Shown piece by piece: positions 10,076 to 18,337 of a stretch of 64,000 nt of DNA (position 1 is its first letter; each line of letters opens with the position of its first letter). The translations under genes and the position numbers were made by a program. Under the pieces are notes generated by a model. It saw nothing but the letters and a program-made list of their open reading frames with translations, was not told the DNA's origin and did no database searches. The DNA lies in assembly GCA_019192545.1 (NCBI GenBank), contig JAHCMI010000010.1, positions 90,579 to 154,578 of the forward strand, in the 5' to 3' direction. This DNA is from Rivularia sp. MS3. GTDB lineage: Bacteria > Cyanobacteriota > Cyanobacteriia > Cyanobacteriales > Nostocaceae.

Positions 10076-11368
10076 ATGCGTAAATTTATCATAATTTGGT
10101 TTGGTCAGTTAGTATCAAATATTGGTAGTTACATGACCTATTTTGCTATCAAAATTTGGGCATGGCAACTTACAAATCAAGTGACTACAATTGCTTTAAT
10201 CAGTTTTTTTGAACTCATTCCCAGTATTGTAATTACTTTGGTATCGGGATTAATTGTAGACCGTATAAATCGGAAATTTTTGATGATAATTGCTGATTTT
10301 GTAGCGGCAATATCTACTATAGTCATCGGCTATTTATACTTAACTGACCAATTACAAATTTGGCATATTTACGCCACTGGTGCAGTAAATGGAGCATTTA
10401 GCGAAGTGCAAGCGCTGGCTTATTCTTCCTCAATTTCCATGCTAGTACCCAAACAACATTACCAAAGGGCTACTAGCATGAATTCTGCAATTCATTACGG
10501 TTCAGTAATCATCGCTCCAGCACTGGCTGGTTTCCTTTATTATTTAATAGATTTAGGTGGTATTTTATTGATTGATTTTATTACTTTTACAATTGCCATT
10601 GCGACTATTTTAAAAGTACGTATTCCTCAACCCAAAATAACGACTCAATCTGAGGAAAGTATTGGGTTTTTGCAGGAAATTATTTTTGGTTTTCGCTATC
10701 TAATTAAAAATCCCAGCCTTTTAGCTGTGATTATTTTTGGTTCATTATTTTGGTTTGCCCATGACATCGGTGCAACCTTATATTCGCCGATGATTTTGGC
10801 ACGTACCAATAATGACACCAGGATATTAGGTAGTATTTCCTCTGCAGCTGGATTGGGAGGAGTAACGGGAACTGTACTTCTGAGTATTTGGGGAGGCTCC
10901 AAACGGCGGATTCATGGCTTTCTTTTGGGAATGATTGGTGCTGGAGTCAGTAAAACAATATTTGGTTTGGGACAAGCATTAATAATTTGGCTACCTGCTC
11001 AATTCTGTTCTTCTCTTAATTTTCCCATGTTGAGAAGTTCTTCTACAGCTATATTACTGAATAAAGTTAAACCGGATGTGCAAGGACGAGTTTTTGCTAG
11101 CGAGTCTACTATCCAACAAATTGTTTCAGCAATTGCTGTGTTTATTTCTGCTTTACTAGCTGATAATGTTTTTGAACCTGCTATGATGCCAGGAGGTAAT
11201 CTTGTTTACTTATTCGGTAATATATTTGGGACCGGGAAAGGTGCGGGAATGGCAATTTTGTATGCGATTTCTTCTATTAGTTTATTGTTAATTGGTTTGA
11301 GCGGATATTCTGTTCCACGATTGCGAAATGTGGAAACTATTGTGCCGGATTATGATAATGAAGATTGA
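10076..11368 (+). CDS. MFS transporter, EntS-like (probable siderophore exporter)
   Basis: A 430-residue membrane protein with about 12 hydrophobic segments. It has the MFS_3-type N-terminus (FIIIWFGQLVSNIGSYMTYF) and the loop motif GLIVDRINRK between TM2 and TM3, typical of the EntS/enterobactin-exporter branch of the major facilitator superfamily. It follows the receptor by 40 bases and precedes the [2Fe-2S] protein by 27, so the genes are probably cotranscribed. In siderophore loci such proteins export the freshly made siderophore across the inner membrane. The substrate is inferred from neighbours. Confidence 0.9.
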   Translation: MRKFIIIWFGQLVSNIGSYMTYFAIKIWAWQLTNQVTTIALISFFELIPSIVITLVSGLIVDRINRKFLMIIADFVAAISTIVIGYLYLTDQLQIWHIYATGAVNGAFSEVQALAYSSSISMLVPKQHYQRATSMNSAIHYGSVIIAPALAGFLYYLIDLGGILLIDFITFTIAIATILKVRIPQPKITTQSEESIGFLQEIIFGFRYLIKNPSLLAVIIFGSLFWFAHDIGATLYSPMILARTNNDTRILGSISSAAGLGGVTGTVLLSIWGGSKRRIHGFLLGMIGAGVSKTIFGLGQALIIWLPAQFCSSLNFPMLRSSSTAILLNKVKPDVQGRVFASESTIQQIVSAIAVFISALLADNVFEPAMMPGGNLVYLFGNIFGTGKGAGMAILYAISSISLLLIGLSGYSVPRLRNVETIVPDYDNED

Positions 11369-11395
11369 TATAAATAATGCTTAAGTCTATCATTT

Positions 11396-12349
11396 ATGAA
11401 GAACTTTTTCTGTGCAGAAGAATCTTGTGAACTAAAAGAAGACCCCATTGGCTGTGCTTTAAATCGCCGATATTATGTCTTATTAGAATTTCCTCCACCT
11501 TGGACATCTGACCCCTTGGACTCAAAAGCTCTTTCCGATAAATTCAAAGCTCTAAAAGCAGCTATTAATGAAGAAGTAGAATTATATTTGAGGCTAGTAT
11601 TTATTTACAATGCCAAATATTATGAGAAGGGATACAATCGCTTAATTATATATTATCAGCAAGAAGAAAATTTTTCAGTTTATCTTAAGAAAGAATTTGT
11701 TTTATCAGATATTAATGATGCAGTACCGATAATTAAAAAATTCATCAAAGGTGAAATCTTAGAATCTGATAATAATCATATCCAAACCAGAGATTTTCTC
11801 ATATGTACCCACGGAAGTCACGATAAATGTTGTGCTAAATATGGTAATCCTTTTTTTCGCCAAGCTTTAGCTACAGTAGAAAATTTATCGTTATCTCATG
11901 TTCGAGTTTGGCAAAGCAGTCATTTTGGCGGACATCGTTTTGCACCAACTATGATAGACCTTCCAGAAGCAAGATATTATGGTAGACTTGACCAAAAATC
12001 TTTTGCTTCTATTTTGACTAGAACTGGTAATATTGAATGTTTTGAAAATATCTATCGCGGTTGGGGGATTTTACCTTGGCAGGTTCAATTTTTAGAAAGA
12101 CAGTTGATGTTAATGCATGGCTGGAAATGGTTTAATTATCAAATACAAGGTCGGGTAATTGAACACAATGAAGATGAAACTTTTAATCAAGTCGAAATCT
12201 CTTTTAAAGCATCAGATAGCATAACAAATATTTATCAATGTAATGTGATTGAAGACGAAACAAAAAATATATTATCAAAAGGTGAATGCTGTAATACTGA
12301 ATTAACTCAAACCCCACAATTTAAAATTACCAATTTATTGAAAATTTAA
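11396..12349 (+). CDS. Sucrase/ferredoxin-like (Apd1-type) [2Fe-2S] protein
   Basis: 317 residues of the sucrase/ferredoxin-like family (thioredoxin-like ferredoxin fold). The metal-ligand signature is visible: Cys137 and Cys145/Cys146 in CTHGSHDKCC, and His176 and His180 in HFGGH. Yeast Apd1, the studied member, binds a [2Fe-2S] cluster with two Cys nine residues apart and two His four residues apart, matching Cys137/Cys146 and His176/His180. No signal peptide is seen, so it should be cytoplasmic. Such genes recur in cyanobacterial and bacterial siderophore loci; a role in ferric-siderophore reduction or iron release is plausible but inferred. It lies 22 bases before the FecB-like gene. Confidence 0.85.
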   Translation: MKNFFCAEESCELKEDPIGCALNRRYYVLLEFPPPWTSDPLDSKALSDKFKALKAAINEEVELYLRLVFIYNAKYYEKGYNRLIIYYQQEENFSVYLKKEFVLSDINDAVPIIKKFIKGEILESDNNHIQTRDFLICTHGSHDKCCAKYGNPFFRQALATVENLSLSHVRVWQSSHFGGHRFAPTMIDLPEARYYGRLDQKSFASILTRTGNIECFENIYRGWGILPWQVQFLERQLMLMHGWKWFNYQIQGRVIEHNEDETFNQVEISFKASDSITNIYQCNVIEDETKNILSKGECCNTELTQTPQFKITNLLKI

Positions 12350-12371
12350 TTTTATTAGTAGTAGCTATATT

Positions 12372-13361
12372 ATGTTTTTTAACACAAAGGGACGCGGAGT
12401 AACGCAAAGACTTTTTACTACCATTTTTAATCATCATCAAATCAAGTTACTTTTATTTAGTATCGTTACAGCTTTCATAATTATTGGTTGTGGAATAAAC
12501 ACTTCTGAAAATATTAGTCCAAATCCTGATAATTTAACTTCCCAAACGCGAGTTGTAAAACACGCAATGGGTGAAACCAAAGTACCTTTAAATCCCAAAC
12601 GTGTAGTTGTCATTGGTGGTTTAGATAATGCTTTAGCGTTAGGAATTAAACCAATTGCAGCCACTACTTTACTATACGACCAATATCCTGATTATCTAAA
12701 TTCAAAGACTCAAGGAGTTAAAAAAATTGGTGTTAATAATACTGCAAATCTAGAAAAAATTTTATATCAAAAACCAGATTTAATTTTAGGACTTAATTGG
12801 GATGCTGATATATATCAACAATTATCTCAAATTGCTCCTACAGTTTTGGCTGATGGAGATAAAAGTTGGAAAGAATGGCTGACTAAATTTGCTGAAGCAT
12901 CAGGAAAAACCGAAACAGCAAAAAAGTTACTAAAAGATTATGACCAAAGAATAAATACTCTACGTCAACAATTGGGCAATCGCCTAACTCAAACTCAAGT
13001 ATCTCTGGTGAATTTTTGGAATAACTATACTCGTATCTATATGAATGATTCCTTTGCTGGTTCAATTATTAAAGAAATAGGTTTACCTCGTCCTACATAT
13101 CAAGATAAAGACAAAATTCATGAAAATGTTTCCTTAGAATTGATTCCGCAATTAGAGGGTGATGTAATCTTCTTGATTATAGGAGGACATAATCCCTCAA
13201 GATTAAAACAATTTACCAATCACCCATTGTGGTCGAAATTAGAAGCTGTACGGGAAGATAAGGTTCATGAAGTTTCTGGCGATACTTGGATTAGCTCCTG
13301 GGGAATAGTTGGAGCTAATAGCGTTTTAGATGACTTATTTAAATACTTGATAGATAAATAA
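12372..13361 (+). CDS. Iron-siderophore ABC transporter substrate-binding lipoprotein (FecB/FhuD type)
   Basis: 329 residues. The N-terminus has a hydrophobic segment ending in a lipobox-like IIIGC (lipidated Cys at about 40), then a class III periplasmic binding fold: VVVIGGLDNALALGIKPIA, KPDLILGLNWD, and the C-terminal WSKLEAVREDKVHEVSGDTWISSWG typical of FecB/FhuD proteins. It should capture the ferric siderophore after the TonB receptor and pass it to an inner-membrane permease. No FecCD permease or FecE ATPase is seen in the window, so its partner is elsewhere or past the left edge. About 110 bases separate it from the next ABC pair, which is of another family. Confidence 0.92.
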   Translation: MFFNTKGRGVTQRLFTTIFNHHQIKLLLFSIVTAFIIIGCGINTSENISPNPDNLTSQTRVVKHAMGETKVPLNPKRVVVIGGLDNALALGIKPIAATTLLYDQYPDYLNSKTQGVKKIGVNNTANLEKILYQKPDLILGLNWDADIYQQLSQIAPTVLADGDKSWKEWLTKFAEASGKTETAKKLLKDYDQRINTLRQQLGNRLTQTQVSLVNFWNNYTRIYMNDSFAGSIIKEIGLPRPTYQDKDKIHENVSLELIPQLEGDVIFLIIGGHNPSRLKQFTNHPLWSKLEAVREDKVHEVSGDTWISSWGIVGANSVLDDLFKYLIDK

Positions 13362-13470
13362 ACAATTACTGTTTAGCATACGACCCTGCTTGTTAAGTAA
13401 ATATTAAAGCTAAAAACTTGCAATTAGCTAGTAAGGTTAGTTTATATATCTGCCAAAATTATGTTTCGCT

Positions 13471-14172
13471 ATGAAAACTCAACAAACCCAAAATCGGGCT
13501 GCTGAAACATTGGTATCTCTTCAAGCACCGATTCTTTCAGTACGAGGTTTATGTCGAAAAATCGATAAATACTGGATTTGGCGTAATTTGAATTTTGAAT
13601 TATTTGCTGGTGAAAAGGTTGCTGTTTTGGGTGCTTCTGGTTCGGGTAAAAGTTTGCTTTTACGAGCTTTAGCAGGACTTGACCGAGTACAAGCGGGAAA
13701 GATTATCTTTCAAGGAAAAAATATTAATACTTGGCATTTACCTAAATATCGTTCTCAAATTACTTACCTCCACCAGCGTCCGGCTTTGTGGGAAGGAACT
13801 GTAGAATCAAACCTAAAGCAAATTTATCACCTCAAAGTCAACCGTCATCTAGTTTATAACCGTGCTGCAATTCTAGATTATTTACAGCTTTTACACAAAA
13901 ACGACGACTTTTTAAAGCGTCCGGTAAGCGCAATTTCTGGAGGTGAAGCTCAAATTGTTGCTTTTTTACGAGCATTGCAACTCGCACCAAAAATACTGTT
14001 ACTCGATGAACCTACAGCCTCATTAGATGCTCAAACTGCCCATAGTTTAGAAGCTTTGGTATCAACTTGGCAAGCCCAAAACCCGCAACGAGCCTATCTT
14101 TGGACTAGTCACGACCCAACCCAGTTACAGCGAATTACTAACCGTCAGATTAGTTTACAGGAAAAAGATTGA
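13471..14172 (+). CDS. fetA: ABC transporter ATP-binding protein, FetA (YbbL) type
   Basis: A 233-residue ATPase with Walker A GASGSGKS, signature ISGGE, Walker B ILLLDEP and switch-histidine region TSHDPTQ. It overlaps the permease gene by one base (TGATG), so the two are translationally coupled. The pairing with a YbbM/FetB-type permease identifies the family; E. coli FetAB is linked to iron export and resistance to oxidative stress. It lacks the features of FecE/FhuC import ATPases. In this locus it may balance cytoplasmic iron or help release the siderophore or iron, which is inferred. Confidence 0.85.
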   Translation: MKTQQTQNRAAETLVSLQAPILSVRGLCRKIDKYWIWRNLNFELFAGEKVAVLGASGSGKSLLLRALAGLDRVQAGKIIFQGKNINTWHLPKYRSQITYLHQRPALWEGTVESNLKQIYHLKVNRHLVYNRAAILDYLQLLHKNDDFLKRPVSAISGGEAQIVAFLRALQLAPKILLLDEPTASLDAQTAHSLEALVSTWQAQNPQRAYLWTSHDPTQLQRITNRQISLQEKD

Positions 14173-14966
14173 TGGATAACTATATTTCTATTAGCTACGG
14201 TCAACTAGCTTTAGCAACTTTATTTATTATTATCAATGTTTGTATTTCCCTTGCGCTACGGTTGGGATTGACGCAAAGTCTGGTAGTAGCATCGTTGCGA
14301 ATGGTAGTACAACTATTGCTGGTAGGTTATGCGTTGCAGTGGGTGTTTACTCTGCGTAACCCATTGTTAATACTACTTGTAGCTGTTACTATGACCACTA
14401 TTGCCGCTAGTTCGAGTGTCAACCGTACCCGCAGGCGATTTTCTAGTATTTATTGGAACAACTTTGTCTGTCTGTTGAGCGCTTCATTTTTGGTGACGGG
14501 ATTAACGGTAAACGGAATTATTCACGTTGAACCTTGGTACGATCCGCAATATTTAATTCCTTTACTGGGTATGGTTTTGGGTAATGCGCTCACGGGTACA
14601 TCTCTAGCGCTAGATAAATTTATGGAAGATTTGAGCAGCAAGCGCGAGCAAATCGAAGCATTATTGACGTTGGGTGCGACTCGTTGGGAAGCAGCACACG
14701 ATACATTAAAAGAAGCGCTGCGAACGGGGATGATTCCCACGATTAATTCCATGATGGTGATGGGGTTAGTTAGTCTACCGGGAATGATGACTGGTCAAAT
14801 ATTAGCTGGTGCAAGTCCTACTGATGCCGTGCGCTACCAGATTCTAATTATTTTTACTCAAGCTTCAGGAACTGCCTTAGCAACGATAGGGGTGTTAACT
14901 TTAGCGTTTTTTGCAACGTTTAACCGACAGCATCAGTTGAGTGGGGATTTGATGCGGAGTTCGTGA
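14172..14966 (+). CDS. fetB: ABC transporter permease, FetB (YbbM/UPF0014) type
   Basis: A 264-residue permease with about seven hydrophobic segments. It contains the family hallmark SVNRTRRRF and the cytoplasmic motif LLTLGATRWEAAHDTLKEALRTGMIP, followed by NSMMVMGLVSLPGMMTGQILAG, diagnostic of the UPF0014/FetB family. I took ATG 14172, which overlaps the ATPase stop by one base; a TTG directly upstream would add one residue. With the preceding ATPase it forms a two-component inner-membrane transporter, known as an iron exporter in E. coli. It is the last gene of the iron cluster on this strand. Confidence 0.88.
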   Translation: MDNYISISYGQLALATLFIIINVCISLALRLGLTQSLVVASLRMVVQLLLVGYALQWVFTLRNPLLILLVAVTMTTIAASSSVNRTRRRFSSIYWNNFVCLLSASFLVTGLTVNGIIHVEPWYDPQYLIPLLGMVLGNALTGTSLALDKFMEDLSSKREQIEALLTLGATRWEAAHDTLKEALRTGMIPTINSMMVMGLVSLPGMMTGQILAGASPTDAVRYQILIIFTQASGTALATIGVLTLAFFATFNRQHQLSGDLMRSS

Positions 14967-15198
14967 TTATAAGTAGTTGATTAGTGGAAATAGGGAACAA
15001 GGATTTAAACTAAGAAGCCTCACCGATGGCAAAGCTGCAATGTAAGTAGTTCGTAAGACAAAGGATATAGATTAAAGTCACAATGACAATTTTTAACAAT
15101 ATTCCGCGCAATGTTTGGATTTTAGGTTTTGTCAGCCTCTTAGAGGGTGTTTATAAATAAAAAATAAAGGCGATCGCAATTGTTTCCTAAGACACGTA

Positions 15199-15279
15199 TT
15201 GACTCGAAAAGCTTATCCCACAGATATTTCAGATGTCGAATGGGATTTAATAAAACCCATGATTCCAGTGTCCGGTTAA
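15199..15279 (+). pseudogene. N-terminal remnant of an IS4/IS5-type transposase; only notable content of the 14967-15414 gap
   Basis: One frame reads TRKAYPTDISDVEWDLIKPM, which matches the N-terminus of DUF4096-type (IS5-like) transposases, then stops after about 27 codons. No downstream transposase sequence follows. It lies beside the shortened 3' end of the HlyD gene, so it is probably the scar of an insertion or deletion. The rest of 14967-15414 shows no gene I can support. Confidence 0.7.
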
Positions 15280-15414
15280 ACCGCTCCCCCTTTCCTATTT
15301 CCGACTGCCTACTGCCTTCCAACAATTCTGGTTACGAAAGTAGAAAGACCGAAGCTGGCGATACTAGAAAAACTTCTAAAAACAGCTACTCCCTTCCCGC
15401 TATAAGAAAACCTA

Positions 15415-16521
15415 TTAAGCTGATTGACCCGGTTGCACCAAAGCTCCATCAAAAGCTGGTAATCTCAATCTGACTTCGTATGCTTTGGGATCTATCAAAA
15501 TTATTGGTACCGAATCAACTGCATTTTGATAATCCCCAGAGACTTGTACCCTTTGAGGTGTCCAGTAATCACCTTCACGGATATTCATGTGAGCGACAAT
15601 TCCATTAAAAGGTGCTTGAATTACTGTATCTTCTAAGTTGACGTTGGAACGGTTTTGTCCAGCACGTGCTGAAGCGATAGTTGCTTTTGTTGATTCCATC
15701 TGAGATTTAGCAGATGCAAGTTGTCCGTTAGCAGATTTTACTTGACTTTGAGCAGCAGTTATTTGAGCTTGAGATGCTTTGACTTTTGCTGAAGCGTCTT
15801 TGGCTTTGTTTCTGTAAACATCAACATCTGATATAGAAATCGCTCCTTGAGAAAATAGTTTCTCTCGTCGTGTTAATTCCGCTAAAGCTAATCTGTAAGC
15901 ATCTTGAGCAGCTTCTAAATCAGCTTCGGCTCTAATTACATCTGCTTTGGCTTGCTCTACTGATGCATTAGCCTGGGATACGCTAGCTTGTGCTGCAACT
16001 CTTTGGGTTTCGGCTTCAGCTGTTTTGGCTTGTGCTTGGACTAATTCTGCTCTGAGTTTGCGATCGTCAACTTTTGCTAGTAATTCACCTGCTTTAACAA
16101 AATCCCCTTCTCGCAAATTCCGACCTTTGACTTTTTTGATGTAAGTAATCGTTCCGGAAATTTCAAAAGTTAAGTGTTTTCCTCGTACTGCTGAAACATA
16201 ACCGTCGCCAAATACAAATTTTTGTAGAGGCTTAATTTTAACTTCTGTGGCTCTGACGTTTAAGCGTGCAGGTTCGGCAGCTTGAGTTGGCGCTTCCTGC
16301 GGACTATTCCGTAATTGCCGAAATAATACACTAACTAATGCAAAAATACCAACTCCCAAAATTAGATACATCCACATTGGTCTTTTCTGTTTGGGAGAAG
16401 TATTTGCCTCAGCGTCACCGTTAACTAATTCAGTTTCGTATTCTTGTTTTTCAATATCCAGATTGGTATCTTCTTTGCTTTGCTGCGGTGGAGAAGGTTT
16501 ATCGTTAGTGTCCTGATTCAT
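15415..16521 (-). CDS. RND efflux periplasmic adaptor (HlyD family), C-terminally truncated
   Basis: 368 residues: a charged cytoplasmic N-terminus, one membrane segment (about 50-67, MYLILGVGIFALVSVLF), a biotinyl-lipoyl-like half motif (GDFVKAGELLAKVD), a long Ala/Gln-rich coiled-coil hairpin (about 150-290), then the second lipoyl half (DTVIQAPFNGIVAHM). The protein stops abruptly at LPAFDGALVQPGQSA, where relatives continue through the beta-barrel and membrane-proximal domains to about 480-500 residues. No RND pump gene follows; instead there is an IS remnant. The adaptor has therefore probably lost its end and its partner and may be inactive. The start is ATG 16521. Confidence 0.82.
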   Translation of the reverse strand: MNQDTNDKPSPPQQSKEDTNLDIEKQEYETELVNGDAEANTSPKQKRPMWMYLILGVGIFALVSVLFRQLRNSPQEAPTQAAEPARLNVRATEVKIKPLQKFVFGDGYVSAVRGKHLTFEISGTITYIKKVKGRNLREGDFVKAGELLAKVDDRKLRAELVQAQAKTAEAETQRVAAQASVSQANASVEQAKADVIRAEADLEAAQDAYRLALAELTRREKLFSQGAISISDVDVYRNKAKDASAKVKASQAQITAAQSQVKSANGQLASAKSQMESTKATIASARAGQNRSNVNLEDTVIQAPFNGIVAHMNIREGDYWTPQRVQVSGDYQNAVDSVPIILIDPKAYEVRLRLPAFDGALVQPGQSA

Positions 16522-16808
16522 TGTTCACTCCCCATCAGATTAAGTATTTTGTCTATTCATAAAATAATATGCTCAATTTGAAAAAAAAATTTATCAAACA
16601 ACTATGCTCTAGAAAATGTTTTAGAAACAAAGATTTTTCTACGCCATTCATGTGGATATACCCCTATAGAATTAGGTTTGGAATTAATGCTTATGGCATG
16701 AGCCGCAGGTACACAATAGACATCTCCGGGATATGAATAAAATCTGGTAAAATGATATTCAATCTGGAGCATCCCAATTTTGTAAAAATAAAAGGGTACT
16801 AGAAAGTA

Positions 16809-17067
16809 TTAACGTTCAGCAGGAGGAGCCTCTGACGGAAGTCCTGTGGTATTCTCTAGCTGAGACCTCACGCTGCTACCTGCTTTCCGTTTGGTAACTA
16901 GGGTTAAAATAGCTGGAGCTGGTTGTGGTCGCTTTTGGGTGGTGTTTTTTATTATTGGAAATACGACTGAAATAATAGAAACTTTCTTTGGTTTTTTCAA
17001 GGCTCGGCGTGCAATACGGACAGGAGGAGGAGCAATAAGACTAAGGAGTTTTGGTCGATTTTTCATT
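16809..17067 (-). CDS. Small basic, proline-rich hypothetical protein (doubtful)
   Basis: A possible 85-residue protein starting at MKNRPKLLSLIAPPP, with GAAGAAG a few bases upstream. It is rich in Lys, Arg, Pro and Ser and has no recognised domain. A longer frame from 17153 would overlap the divergent NACHT gene. It sits between two damaged genes, so it may itself be chance or a remnant. The 287-base stretch from 16522 to 16808 beside it shows nothing I recognise. Confidence 0.25.
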
Positions 17068-17122
17068 GTGTCTTCTTCATAGAATAACTTAGCAATTTTG
17101 TTAGTTGAGACACTAACAGGAC

Positions 17123-18337
17123 GTGTGGGCTTTTCACCTTTCAAAGACTCCAATTCTTGACCTTCTTCGATTGGAGTGCTTTACTTTTGATGAGCTTGTA
17201 GCAATTGATGCAGATTTTAGCGGTTATCTCGATTGGTTAGAAACAGAAGTTAAACGAAAAGGTATTGATAAAAATTACGTAGCTTTGGCTTGTACCAAGG
17301 AAGAATTAGACTCAGTTAGCAAACGTCCGATTGGAGTTAGTCGTTATACAGGAGAAGATGGTTGGATTGAAGGCTATATTGACCGTTGGTTGGATGACCC
17401 ACCAGCTAAGGAACATATTTCAATTTTAGGTGAGTTTGGTATGGGTAAAACTTGGTTTGCTTTGCATTATGCTTGGGTAGCATTGCAACGATACAAAGAC
17501 GCACAGAACAGGGGTGTGCAACTTCCTCGCTTACCTTTAGTGATTCCTTTACGAGATTATGCCAAAGCGGTAAGTGTTGAGTCGCTATTTTCCGAATTTT
17601 TCTTTCGTCAATATGAAATTCCCATACCCGGATATTCAGCTTTTGAACAACTCAACCGTATGGGAAAACTGTTGCTGATATTCGATGGTTTTGACGAGAT
17701 GGCTGCTCGGATAAACCGTCAGGAAATGATTAATAATTTTTGGGAATTAGCGAAGGTTGTTGTTCCTGGTGCCAAGGTGATTTTAACTTGTCGCACCGAA
17801 CATTTTCCCGAAGCCCAGGAAGAAAGGGCTTTATTAAATGCGGAATTACAGGCTTCGATTGCTAATTTAACGGGAGAAACACCGCAGTTTGAAGTGTTGG
17901 AACTGGAGAAGTTTGACGATAATCAAATCCGTCAGGTGCTTTCGTTACAAACAGAACCTGCAACAGTTGAGCTTGTCATGGGTAATTCCCAATTGCTGGA
18001 TTTAGCCCGTCGTCCAGTTTTAACCGAATTAATTTTGGAAGCATTACCAGATATTGCAGCGGGTAAACCTGTAGATATGTCGAGGGTTTATTTGTATGCT
18101 GTGCAGCGGAAAATGGAACGGGATATCAAAGCCGAACGGACTTTTACTTCCTTAGCAGATAAGATGTATTTCCTGTGTGAATTAGCTTGGGAAATGCTTT
18201 CAACCGAGCAGATGAGTTTGAATTATCGCTTATTTCCCGATAGAATTCGCCGGTTATTTGGTTCCGTAGTGCAGAAAGAAAAAGATTTAGACCACTGGCC
18301 GGCCCGACATGATAGGGCAGACAATGCTGATTCGTAA
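17123..18337 (+). pseudogene. NACHT-family STAND NTPase, N-terminal part of a frameshifted NACHT-WD40 gene
   Basis: 404 codons carry a NACHT ATPase: Walker A GEFGMGKT at 103-110, Walker B LLLIFDGFDE near 175-185, and a sensor-like ILTCRTEHF. The sequence ends in [15 protein letters not shown]. The family sequence DHW..D-M-G-Q-T-M continues in the +1 frame from 18309, so an extra base near 18300 (within the palindrome GGCCGGCC) breaks the gene. The start is GTG 17123 after an in-frame stop at 17114. NACHT-WD40 proteins usually carry an N-terminal effector domain (TIR, protease or nuclease) that is not present, so the front may also be lost. When intact, such proteins are NLR-like sensors, some of them antiphage. 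Confidence 0.8.

Noticed and set aside
15180..15473. 97-codon frame over the IS remnant
   Set aside because: The transposase-like protein sequence is in another frame; this frame also overlaps the HlyD 3' end.
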